Source of the DNA: Ulva prolifera
Taxonomy: Eukaryota; Chlorophyta; Ulvophyceae; Ulvales; Ulvaceae
Assembly (NCBI GenBank): GCA_023078555.1
Contig: CM041200.1
Coordinates: forward strand, 6,115,361 to 6,179,360
Reading direction: 5' to 3'
DNA: 64,000 nt
Position numbers and translations under genes: made by a program. The notes beneath the pieces are model-generated. The model worked only from the letters and a program-made list of their open reading frames with translations. It had not been told where the DNA came from and made no database searches. Shown here piece after piece: positions 45,427-57,400 of the stretch (the stretch's first letter is position 1; every line of letters begins with the position of its first letter).

Positions 45427-48400
45427 TGCACGACAAAAGTCAACTCAACACCTTGTTTGCAAAACGTGGCGACTGAGGAACACAAAACGAGTGCTCAGCC
45501 ACATTGCCCCATAATACCCTGATTGGCCTGAGCACGCTGACTGTGATCATCAGGCAAAGCCTGAAAACTCGGTAGCTCTGCTGTGCGTGTCCACCGCCAG
45601 TGTCAGACCGATACAATGGGATCAGGCAGGCACATCAAACGCGCCTCGCGAAGCCTTGCGTCCCAAGAGCAAGACACACTGGGCGGTACCGCCAAGCATG
45701 CAGTGCATACATGCGTCAGCGCATGGCTGTCTGGAGGGCGTACAATCTGTTGATCACTGTGCTGTCCCAGACCATATGATATCGATCCGGGGCAAACCAA
45801 GGTGCAGGTCGTCCGTGCTGGCACCCGCAGCTGCTGCCTGGGTACGTCCGCAGCGAAGTGGCGGCATGCCACAGCTCAACGTGCAACGGCCACCGGCCGG
45901 TCCCCCTGTTCCGCCAGCATCCGCCTGTCCGGGCCGCCTTCTCCTCCTTCAGGGCATTGTGGAAGCTGTGACCTTCTGTTGCCATTCCGTGATATGTCCA
46001 CTGTACCATGGGTCCCTAAGACGTTGCGGTGGTAGGGACACTTGGCGTATACTATAGTGGGCATATCACGGAGGTCAGAGTTGCAGTGCTGGAGTGCCCA
46101 CAGAGTCCTGGTGGGTATGATGGAAGGCTCCACCGGAACCTCGTCTCGTAAGGGCATCCTGTAGCAGGCAAGGGAGGTGTAGTTGCGTAGCTACTGTTTG
46201 TTGATCCCTCGCCGTGCATCACCATGTCAATCACCATGGCCAATGGATGTATGCACATAGCGCTCCGTGGCCTTTGAAAGGGGCTAGTACACAACGCACT
46301 GTTCTATGTGCAGCACAGTGTAGCTATCGGTATTGAATTGAGGCGGACAGGTTGTGGACATGGCAAAGCTCCGATCAAGGTTGGTTCGGGGCTGTTCCGT
46401 AGCTTGGAACAACCTCCTCTGATGACTCTGTGTGCACTTGAATGCAAGATGCAAAGATGTCCCACAGAAGTAACGGTGGGTTTACCGTTTTCTAATTGAC
46501 ATGCTAGCTTGCCACTGCTGTCACGAGCTTCAAGTGGGAGCCATGGCGAAGTCTCAGCGATCTGCCATGTGAAGATCTTGCATGCCCGTGCATTTGGCAC
46601 ACTGCCAAACGCCATCTCACGCTGAAATTTGATTAACATGTGTTAATACAGAATCCTGTAATGTGCGAGACATGAGTCCAGAACCTAGATTCATGCCGTT
46701 TACATGCCGTTGTCCTCCGAGCAGCAATGGAAGCAGGATGCCAGTGCTGCGCCTGGCGCGTGAGAGTAGGTCGCGGCACGCACACGCAAAGCTCGCTGCA
46801 GACGCAAATCAGGAATGTCTCACGGTTTCGGCCTGCATCTGTCGTTCTCCATTGACGCGCTGCCACCGTGGCCTGCCCGCCTGGCGATCAACGGGTCACA
46901 GGTAGCAGTGGAGAACATCGTAGCAGACCACGTAGCGCCCCAGCAACTGTTTGCTTGACGACCGTCGTATGTGTTCTGAATCGGCTCTGGGCGGGTTGGT
47001 CAGCCGTGAACCGACTGTGGTGACTGACGCCACGGGTCACCATTCTGGCAGCTGCGATCGGGGCGGGGTGCACGTGTAGGCGGCACTTCGCCACAAACGT
47101 ACCACTTAACGAGCGCATCGCAAATAAGAATGCATCTCAGAGTCCGGCACGACGTCGCCGAGAATTCAACAGCGCTCTATCATGCAGCCCTCGATGTCTG
47201 CAGGAGTTGCTCCGAGGCATGTTCACAGGATAAGAACATGCAGGTCCGCACGGCCACAACCCTCTCAACGCCGCTTGTTCGGCTGGCTCGTCCCGACTGA
47301 TGCGCTGATGCCGTTGCCAGGCGCCCTATCCTGCAAGCGCCCCCTCCCCCATCGCTGTACACCACGTGGCGCTCCCGTTTTTGGGGTACACATACTGCAG
47401 AAGATGGTGGCTGTGGCTTGGGTGTTCTGTGCCGAGTAAAGTAAAGTAAAGTAAATCGAGTAGGTGAACCTGGTGTTGAGCTACGCACAGTATTTGCGGT
47501 GCCACCTACCTCCTCGCGCCTGCCCTTAACCAAATGTATTCACGCGTTCAATTTCACATGCGCAGACACCCGCACAATCATCTTCTGCAGCCATCCCCGA
47601 CGCGTTCTGACATTGCGTGGCCCCGCCGGGATTCCTGACTGCCGGGAGTCGCTTGCCCCAAACCCCTCCCCCAACTCAGCAGCCACGCAGCAAACACGCT
47701 GCCGTGCAGCTCCCCTGTGTCTGGCCCATCTTACGCAAGATGGGCAGCCGCGTGCATTGGGTCCGTGCTGGCCCTGGCACAACAACCCTATGGTGATGGT
47801 GCATGGCATGCGTCCGCAGACGCCTGTAGCAGCCTGTGCTCAGGGTCCGGCGTCACAGTCTGGTTGCTGGTGTGCGACGGCGAGTTGGTGTGGCCTGCTG
47901 CGACTTTTGCAATGCCGGCATGCCGGCAACTCAGGCTGTCGCCACGGCAAGTACACCTGGAACTACGTAGCTGTATCCTCATTGCGGCTCCTGCGATTGC
48001 GTCTGCCCGGTAAGAGCATGGCTGATAGGGTGGGTATGCGCTATACACATGCCGTCCAGGAATGCATGGATGTACGATGTTGAGACTAAGTCGGACGAAG
48101 CCAGCGATACAGGTGCCACTGCCACCCGAGCAATCACACACCCATAGGTTTGGCTCAGGATGATGCTCGTCCACCGGCAAGGTGCTCAGATTTTAGTATA
48201 TTCAGGGGCACAGACCAACCAATGGATCCGCACCCCTCCGCGCACCGTCGCTTCACCGTTGCTATGTCTCAACCAGGTGAACTACTACTTTGGTTGGAGG
48301 TCTGCCACCTGCCAATCGCCAGGACACGACAGCACCGATGCGCCGGCAGAGTCCCCATGCCTCATACACACATCGAACACGTGCTTAGGTGACTACACAA

Positions 48401-49029
48401 TCATATGAACAGGGCATGGTCGTGCAACTGCTGTGCAAGCTCACTGCGTGTTCATTACCGCCAGAAGCACTCCGATTGAGCATGTGTTCATCTGCACTGC
48501 TCTGATTTGAGTTGCTCTCCTTACATCCTGACCGTTCACAACTTTTTCGCACACAGGTAAGTCACAGCCTGCATGCCCGTGCCAATGTGTATTGCAGCTC
48601 AATGCAGCACCACAGCGGTCGAGCATCCCCACATGCTTATGCACACAAGCATCCGGTCAATACACTCTCTCAAGGCCCACGCCGATCTGACGCATACAAT
48701 CCTTCCGGGCGTATCTCTGCCACATGTCGGCCCAACGAAATCACAGCCTCCAGGTCAACGGTTGTGATAGCAGCCGTGCAGCGTTGCCCACTCATGCCGC
48801 GACACCAAGATGCCCTCGCCAAATGCTCCCTTGGCGGCGCTTGCACCGTCCAGAGATGCTCTGCCTAACCCAGTGAGGCGACACGCTGGAGCGGAGCAGG
48901 CCACAGCAAGGTGACGAGTAAGCCATCATGCTCTTTCACGTCCCATGTGCTGCAGCATGTCTGTTCAGGTGGGCATAGTGCAGGTTGCCTAGATGGATGG
49001 CGCCTCGGTGACCAGACCTGATGAATGAT
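45427..49029. other. Mostly unassigned; possible intron space of the giant gene or a separate region
   Basis: This contains a relic of the giant gene (separate entry at 45835-45965). A minus-strand frame at 46639-46304 looks coding (ACKIFTWQIAETSPWLPLEA), and one at 47118-46888 mildly so. It also holds an element A fragment near 47495-47525 and the TTTAC tail at 47437-47455. No gene could be joined with confidence. Confidence 0.35.
45835..45965 (-). pseudogene. Relic of an internal piece of the giant DUF3638-family gene
   Basis: The minus-strand DNA matches the giant gene's exon at about 40355-40205. The shared DNA stretch GGGGGACCGGCCGG decodes to LAEQGDRPV here and LAEQGDRPA in the parent. 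The following LWHAATSLRTYP matches QWRAFATLRAYP, after which the parent's QQLRV region survives only as nucleotides. Small deletions shift the frame after GDRPV. The relic is about 130 bp, in the same orientation as its parent, and 5.6 kb away. Confidence 0.7.
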
Positions 49030-49867
49030 CTTGTTCCCTCCAGAGTCTTCTGTCAAAGGCAATTGGAGACGACGGGCGATCCATGTGCTCACTCTCATCA
49101 CTGGAGAAACCATTGTACACAATTTCACCAGAGTCTGGGTTTTCAAGAGGGTCCACTTGCAGCTGTGCCCGTTGCCTTTTTTCCTACACCACCAACGCTG
49201 TCTACAGACACAAAACTTGGTGGTGACTATGCATGCAAATGCAAGCAGGCCAAAGGCCTATGGAGTGGATGCAGATGCTTAGGTGGCAGGCATCAGTAAC
49301 ATGTCACACCTCAGCGATCCTGCTCGCAATATGCAAGATCGGGCAACCTGCGGCCTCCAATTGCTGTATGCGGACAGCTGGCATAGCCTGGAATGGCTTG
49401 GGCTTTTTCTTAAGAACGTGAGCCATGCTGTTGTGCTTCAGCGGTCCCAGAGATGCAGCCGTGCTCAGCAGATTTGTTGGAGCTTGAGCCCCAGGAGTCC
49501 TCATTGAAAGAGTGTAGTCCAGTGCCAGTTTGCTCGTCAGTCGGGGCTTTGTCATGCGGATGAAGTCTGTGAGTTCTTCCATACCAAACATGTCAAACAT
49601 GTACAGAAGTCGGTTGTACATCTCTTCATCCAATGTGTTGGCAAATCGATGGAACATTGGTATGCAGGTGGTGTCGTAGGTTGTCATGAGTGTGTATGCG
49701 CGTTTGCAGAGTGCAAGCATGCGTCTGACCTGCAGATCCTCAGCGAAGCCAGTGCCTGAAACAGTGCATCCTGTAAGCCAACCATTGGCCAGCAGCCTGG
49801 CAGCGAAATTGGGATCGTCCATGGCGGGTGGGATCAATACACACAGGCCACAGCGTAGCAAAAGCAA
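49030..49867 (-). CDS. Two coding exons of unassigned gene, perhaps the 5' part of the giant gene
   Basis: The frame at 49867-49304 looks genuine: MDDPNFAARLLANGWLTG, a helical stretch DEEMYNRLLYMFDMFGMEEL, and RIAE at a GAG|GTGTGA donor near 49308. A second open stretch at about 49150-49030 reads LENPDSGEIVYNGFSSDESE, acidic and hydrophilic. Orientation and position fit early exons of the giant gene, whose N-terminal region is poorly conserved, but a separate gene is equally possible. A further frame at 51125-50805 (VPNGVVENTLFAMASWQNLF) could be the very 5' end. Confidence 0.35.
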
Positions 49868-51420
49868 TTATCTGTAACTAGAGGTGGGCCAAAGGGACGC
49901 TGGTATCTCGTTTAATGGCATGGCCATCAACAGGCTGTTGCAGGTCACAAAAGCGTGTAACATGCAAGGAGCAACCAACCACTGTGCACGCCAAGATTAT
50001 GATTGAAGACATAGCGGTACTCTTGTTGCAACAGCGATGTGAGTGAGGTCAGCAGATCGCGCAAACGTGCTCTTGGCGCGCAACTTGCTCCGCCAAGCGA
50101 TCGCAAAGTCTTGGCGCGTGATATCGGTGACGCCGGGCTGTAGGGGGGACGTGTGACGGTCGATGGTGTGCATAGTTCCTCATGTTGCACCTGCAGCCTG
50201 CCATCCCCGCGTGAGCCTGTGCAGCTGTGCAGTGACAGGCCTGCGCAGATGCAGGCAGGCGTGCGCATTCGGACCTGCAGGACTTGTGGCTGCGTTGAGG
50301 CCAGACTAGGCGCCCCTTTGTTCATCTTAGCTCACTTTTATTTGAACATTGCAGGAAGGCCAGGTGTGCATCGACCCTGCGAAACAGCGTACCCGCGTGC
50401 GTCCACAGCTGGTGCTGATGTCGCACGGGTCAGCATAGGAGCTACTGTCTAAGTGAGGCGCGTCACAGTGTTTCCGGCATATGTCTGCTTTGCGGTCAGC
50501 AGAGCAGGCCTGGCATCCAGCACTTTCGCGGAGTACGGTCAACTGTATTTGCATGAACTGCAGGGGTGATCCAATCCGTGCATGCATTGTCTGGTGAAAG
50601 CAGGCCTCTCACAGTCACACCATGCAACGTCGACCGGACAAACGTACAGCAGACATGTAGTGCCATGACTGCGTGAGTGGATTTGCGTGTGTATTCCTGG
50701 CAACGGCTCGCTGCCCGGCCTGTGTCCTTTGTAACTACAGCAGACATCGTGCCATAATCGCTTGTGACCGGAACTATGTGCATGTGCCAGAAGTAAAATA
50801 ATTATTATAAGATTGAGACTGGGCGCCTGAACAGGTTTTGCCATGAGGCCATTGCAAACAGCGTGTTTTCCACAACGCCGTTTGGCACATGCAAGTCAAT
50901 CATGATAGGTGTTATGTGGCATACTGATGATTCCGAACAGACAGCCAGATCACAATGTGAGGCGGTTGCCCAGGCATTAGACACCAAAAGGATGCCGCTG
51001 TTTGAAGAATGCGCAGCTGATGTTGACCAAAGAACAAGCAAGCGCATCGCGGGTATTGCAGTCAGGGCTCCAAACTGGGAATCAGCCCGCAACTGCATCA
51101 CCATCTGCTGTCGACAAAACAACATCTAGCCTACAATTTACACCTGGCTACAGTGCAAGTTAACCAGCTACGCTGGCCAGCTAATGCGTCAGTCAGTCAC
51201 TAACCCAATTTGCTACCCTCGGTCGGACTAAATATTCACACATCGTAAACAGGCCCGCTGGTGCTGTTTCTATGTATGCGTACACAGTCGCTCATCCCCT
51301 CATTCGCTACAACAGGGTGCACCCGAAATCCGATGAGCCATAGCGACCAAGCCCAGCAAGCCCGAGGCACAGACGCAAACCTAGCTCATACCCACCGGTG
51401 CCACACTCCTGCCGCCGGCC
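49868..51420. other. Intergenic region after the protease gene
   Basis: No gene is firmly supported. The minus-strand frame at 51125-50805 may be an early exon of the next gene downstream. The protease gene ends at 51421. Confidence 0.35.
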
Positions 51421-54400
51421 TTATCTGTGCTCAACTTTTGGAACTGCCACACCGCCACCATATATGAAGTTCACACTCCCTGACGGATCCGCCCTCAGCT
51501 CCGACGGCACTTCAAGAAAACTCCCGAGAGACGTCCCACCGCTAGCACCCTGTGACTGCCCTCCTACTTCCGCCGGCTGCTCCATCATCGCCCCCGCCCC
51601 ACCGCCCGCCTCTGCAGCCTGCTGCTGCAGCATCTGCACGTGCTGCATCAGTTCAGACACCTGCAGCTCCAGCCCACAGAAGCCGAGATCGCTCGGCGCG
51701 GCCGGCGGCTTAGGCGGCAGCGGCGACACGCGTGTAGACACCATCGACGCCATGCCGCTCCCCACAGCCACACCCGGCAGCGTGCTCCCGTCCGACACAC
51801 TGCCATACTGCTCCATCGCGGGCTGACACCGCTCAGGCGCAACTTCACCTCGCGAAACCACCGACGGAGGCTGCTCGATGCTCGTTATTGCAGTGGAGCT
51901 GCGGTAACAGTCCAGCCCAATATCGGTGCTCTGCGGCATCACATCATCTGACGCAGAGACCTGGATGTCCCCGTCGCCATCGGTCGCAGACACCGCCAGG
52001 GTTTCGCCGTTGCCGGACCGGTCTCGCGAGTGCGTCGTGTTCGATGCGATCTCGGTCGCTGTCGGCCCCGTGTGCACGCCTCCGCTCGTGCTCTGCGCTT
52101 CGCCGTGGGAAGAGAGGCTCCCGTCCACCGACCAGAGGCCTTTCGTCCACACCAGCTTGCTGGACGACGGCAGGGGTTCGGCGCGCGAGCTCGTGGCCTG
52201 CGGCGTGTGAACCGGGGAAGGACCGACGCTCCACGGCCGCGCGGCCACTTCTGCCGCGGCGGAGGGTTGCCGAAAATGGCTGCGCCATCGCCGCGCCGGG
52301 GCGCCGGCGCTCGCACACACGGTCTCGCCAACCTGTGCGGCACCTTCTGGGGCCGCAGCCGGGACGCTCTGAGGCCGCGCCGGGATGGCTGCGGCTCGCT
52401 GCCGCAGGGTTAGCGTGCCATGTCGAGCCGGCAGCAGCACCGCTGGAGACGACTGCGCAGACTGCTGCTCCGCTTGCGGCGGCGGGAGGAGCTGCGGAGG
52501 ACCAAGTGCCGCGTCCGCACATGCGGCGCTGCTGTCACTCGGCTTCGGCACGCCCCCCGCAGGCACCGCGGATCCATCAGCCGCCACCGCCGCTTCTGCA
52601 CCCTGTATCGTCGACCCCGCGCCAGCGGCACCGCCACTGCTCAGATCCCACGAGCTCACGCCGCTACTGAAGCGCATGGCCCATTGCGAATGGCTCGGGA
52701 GTGCCGAGCAGACCTGCCCTTGCCGCGCCCCTTCCGAATGCGCCCTGGCGGGAGGCTCGGCCTTCACCGGTGGCTTCAGCGCCTGCGCGCTGTCTGTCGT
52801 CAACACCGCAGCATCGCCGTCAATCGCGTTGCTGGCTGCGCCGGTGCCGGGCGGCGGAGCCGGCACGCAGATGCGCAGCCCCTGCTGCACGCTCCGCCCC
52901 GAGCTCAACACCGCCCCCGCCATGCTCGTGACGACCGCGACATGTGCATCCGCGACTGGCATGGTGCTCACGCCGGGGCTGTCTTGCCGCGAATTCAGGC
53001 TGCCCTGCCAGTGGCGGTCGCCGTCGAGCTCGGCACTCAGCAGGGAGCCCTTCGAATGGCCGCGATAGCCGCCGTCCATATCGTCGGCGCCGGCCCGCGG
53101 CATCGGTACAAAGAGGGAGGACGACCCTGCGATGGAGTCGTGGCCATGGTACCAATGGTCCGTGCTGCTGCGGTGCTGCACGCGTATCGGCGAGAGCGGG
53201 GGCCGCGCGCACGGCCAGTGTCTGCCGAACCAGTTGCGTGACGACGTGTGTGCGTTGGGCTTGAGACCGTCTTTTCCAGTGACCGCCGGCGTTTCAGGGT
53301 TCTCGCCGCAGCACAGCACGCAGCACTCGCAGTCCGCTGAGGTCGACGCGAGGTGCCGCCGGGTGACGCAGAAGACGGATACGCACGTCACGATCAACAC
53401 GGCGACGAGGACTCCCATGAGCATGGGAACCGGGTCGCGGTCTGCGGAGGAGCGGGGGACGGGGATGACGGCTAGAGGGGCGATGCATTCGTCGCCGACT
53501 GCTGTGTAGTTCGGGGCGCACGCCTCGCATGCAGCGCCGATGCGGCCGGCGTCGCAGCTGCACTGGCCGGTGCCGAAGATGCAGACACCACGACCTGCAT
53601 CGTGAATAGTCAAGTCACAGAAACTCAGGTCATTGCATGGCAGAGCATCAGATCAAAGCACCAGGCACAGCAGAACCGGAGAAACCATGGTCTGAACAGC
53701 AATGGCGCTCAGCGCGGGCTGGGCATGCTGAGAAGGTCGCGTGTCGACACCCAAAATACCCCCCAAAACAGCATTACTTCTATAACGGACAAAATACGTC
53801 CCATACGTAACACCGTTTTGACCTAATCAACCTTCAGTGCAACAAGTATCATTAAGGTTTTCACAGGGCTCTCGGGACATGATGCATATCGGCAGGTACA
53901 AGGCAAAGCTAGATGCGAGGAGGAGGGGCGCACCAGCACAGGAGGTGCCCTCGGCGTCAAGCGGACACGCGAGCACGGGCAGCCTGCAGTCTTGCACGCA
54001 TCCCGCAGACACCGTGCCGTCCTCGGAGACGGCCACGAGCTCGCCGACCTCGCAGACGCCGTTACCGCACACCCCGACGCGCCCGGCCTGGTCCACTCGG
54101 TACAGCAGCACCTGCAGCGGCACAACACGGTCATCGTACTGCAGCACAATGGTGCGTGCACCCTCCGGTGCTGCTCGTCAATCGCGCGTCAACAATCACA
54201 CTGGTGGCCAGCGCAACGCGCATACAGCAGGCCGGGGGCTCGAGGACGTTAGTGTGAGAGGACGAGGCTTGACATATCTGAGGCGACCCGCAGCGTCGAT
54301 GCCGCATGCATGCGAAGCAAGCCCCTGCAGCTGTAAGTGTGGATTAATGGAAGCAGCGGCGGGGGGTACCTGCTCAGATGGGCTCTGCGGCTCTTGCTCT

Positions 54401-57400
54401 GGCGCCTGCACCTCCTCCCCGAGCGCGATGGATGCCTCCGAGACGAGTGCGTCGAGTCCACCTCGCAGCCAGAAGGTGCTCGCGGCCGCCTGCTCCCGCT
54501 CCGGCAGCACCAGTGGTGAGAAGTGCACCTGGACCTCGAGCGGCAGCACCGCAACATCCACGCCGTGCGCTGCCGTCCGCTGGACTGCCCCCGTCGCAAT
54601 ACTCCGCACAACCGTGTCCCCCTGTAGCCGCAACTTCTCGGAGACTAATGCCTGCGCATTTGCGGCGGCAACGGCTGACAGCTCCTGCGCTTCGGCACCA
54701 CGACTGGCCGAGGCGGACGCCGCAACGAATGCTGCCGCAGCCCGCGCAGTCATGTTGCAGGACAGACCTGTCCCGTCGCACACGCCGCACTCGTCCAGCT
54801 CCCCAGCACACAGCATGCCCCCGGCATCCAGCACCCCTGCGCCGCATCGCCCCGCGAGATCGACAACCGTCGCACTGCCGCCACACACGCGACACGCATC
54901 CAGGCTACCAGCAGGACAGCAGTCGCCGAAGCGGTCCAGCACGTCAGCCTCCCCACAGCACTGTTTGTCTGCGCCCCGCAGACCAGCGCAGCACTCCCCG
55001 CTCCCCGAAGCAAGCCCGTCGCACTCGGCGCGGGCATCACAGTGTGTGCCACGCCAGCCCGCCTCACACACGCATGCCACGCCGTCCTCCGCACAGATTC
55101 CCCTGAAACAGCCCCCCTCCGCACACCCGCCCGCTGCAGCGTCATACACAGTACCACAGGGCTCCTGCTGCACCGGCTTCTCGAGCCCAGCACATTCCCC
55201 CTCGTCTGCTGGCTCGCGCCCGCCCCCACGCACGCACTCCACGCTGCGCTCGCGCACGCCGCTGTCATCACAACCCCCCCATCGCGTCGCGTGCCACAAC
55301 GCGCCGCTGCATGGCTGCGTGTTGCAGGTTTGCGCGGCCGGTTCGGTAGGTACCGGGCCAGCGCAGGCGGCATCGTCCAGCCATGCGCCGGTCGCATCCA
55401 TGCAGTACGCCACTTGCCGCTGGGTCCCGCCGCCGCACAGTGCGCTGCAGCCGCCCACCCCCAGCCACTGCCACTCTGGCGCACCACAGTCCCCAACTGG
55501 ACCCGGTTCACCGTCCCCGCAGCGCTGCGCGCGCTGCCGGTGCAGGTTGTCCTCCGTGCGCGCGCACGCGTCGGACTGCATCAGAGCCGCAAACGCATGC
55601 ATGCCCCGGGACTGCAGGCCGTCCGGTGCTGCCCCGGCAGCCACCCGCACGGCAGCAGCTCCGGCTGAAGCCTCCGCGTCCCCTGCCGCCTCGAGGTGAA
55701 TCGCACAGAAGTGCGCACGCGTCACGATCCCGTCTGCACAGCCACCCTTGCAGGTCGACCACGCGCTGGCTGCGAGCGCACCAGCTGTGGCTGCAGGCGG
55801 AACTGTGCACAACTGTGCCTCGGAGGACGTCGTTGGGCAGAAGGGGCACCAGCGGGCAACGTTGTGGTGGAGGAAGAGGAGGGTTGAGGAGGCCTGGAGG
55901 GTGGTTGGGCGCTCAACGCCTGGGTGCTTGGAACATGGGGCGGGCACAAGCTGGACTGCCATCTGTGGCGATGCCACGGCGGCGGTGTCCACATGGCCGC
56001 TGAGGAGCGCCACGAGTGGCTGCGGTAGCGGGGCACGGGTGGAGGTCCCTGCATGGGCAGGGTGGTGGTGTGTGGTGGCTGACGAGAAAGTGCATCACTG
56101 GCCGCCAGCAGATCGGATGTTGATACCAAACTGAAACTGGGGGTTTCACATGATGAACTGAATGCAGTTCACGATGGTTATCTGACAGCTTGCTCCTTAC
56201 CTGAACATGACCATGAATATGCAAGGCTGCTCCCCTGGCCAGGGGAGCAGCGAGCTTGCAGGGCATCGGTGCTGGTTGTCATTCAACCAAAGACAAGTTG
56301 TCCCAAACCAAGACAGGCTTTTATGGCATCATGCTATGCTGTGTGCTTGCAGCTGAGTGCACAAGTAGTAGCATACGCAAGATGTGTTGTCAGCAGCAGT
56401 AACCAGAAAACAACAGCTCCGTTCCAGCACAAGTGCAAAGCACGTGCTGTGCTGTGCTGTGCTGCATGCATTGCGATGCAAGTGAGGGAGGCTGAGGGAG
56501 TCGCACCAGCAGGGGGCGAGGTCACCCAGGCAGGAAGCAAGCCGGCGGTACTGCCGCACCGAAGCGAGAACTCGAGGCGCCCAACACGGCCAGCGCTGCC
56601 GCGGGCGATGAAGGCGTAAGCGACGTTTGCTTTGAGGGGCAGGTCCAGCGTGTCTTGAGGGGTGCACCCTGTGTCCCATCTACGGCACGTCTCAAACGCA
56701 GCCAGCTGCAGTGACACCTGTAGCATGCTATGGAGCGTGTGAATAGCTTGCTTGGAGGGTGTGAATAGCTTGCTGGCATGTCGTGTACCAGCAGCCATGC
56801 AGACATGCCGCTCGTGACAGTGCAGCAGGGATGCAGCAAGGATGCAGCAGGGATGGCCGCCGCCTGGAACACGTATGCATGTGTTCATGCATGGTCGTTG
56901 GAAGGTGGCATGCCACCTTGGCACCGGGCATGGCTATGGGGTGCGCATTGTGTCGTACACGACTCTTGCCTTGAGCTGAGAGCGCTTCTGGGTGACAGCA
57001 ACATGCGGATCTGGGGCGTGTGTTGCCTGCGTACTACTTTGTGCGGCACACATGCACTGAATGAGAGCTGCTGTATCGCACCTTTCAGCAAAATATGCAT
57101 ACATATGATACTGCGTGATACATGCGTTGTGCAAAGGGAATGCGATTGTGCCCCGTGCGGGGCTTCAATCTTTGGCTGGAATCACAGGCAGGGCGCTTGT
57201 CCCTGGCCTAGTGCCATGAATGAGTGAGTTGCGAGTGAAACGGCTCGATACCCGGTTGTAACTACATATGATACTCACGGAAGCACAGGCAGATATGCAT
57301 ATACACTAGATGTGCAGCTGCTGTAGTGAGCTTGAGTTGTGGTCCACTGAAGCACGTCATTGTCAAGCAGTGGCAAAGTTGTATGTGGTTCTTACGTCAC

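Noticed and set aside
51888..55699. Several long plus-strand frames (260, 273 and 620 residues)
   Set aside because: They are antisense shadows of the protease gene's TSP1, EGF-like and tail exons, with Ser/Arg/Ala-biased composition and no domains.
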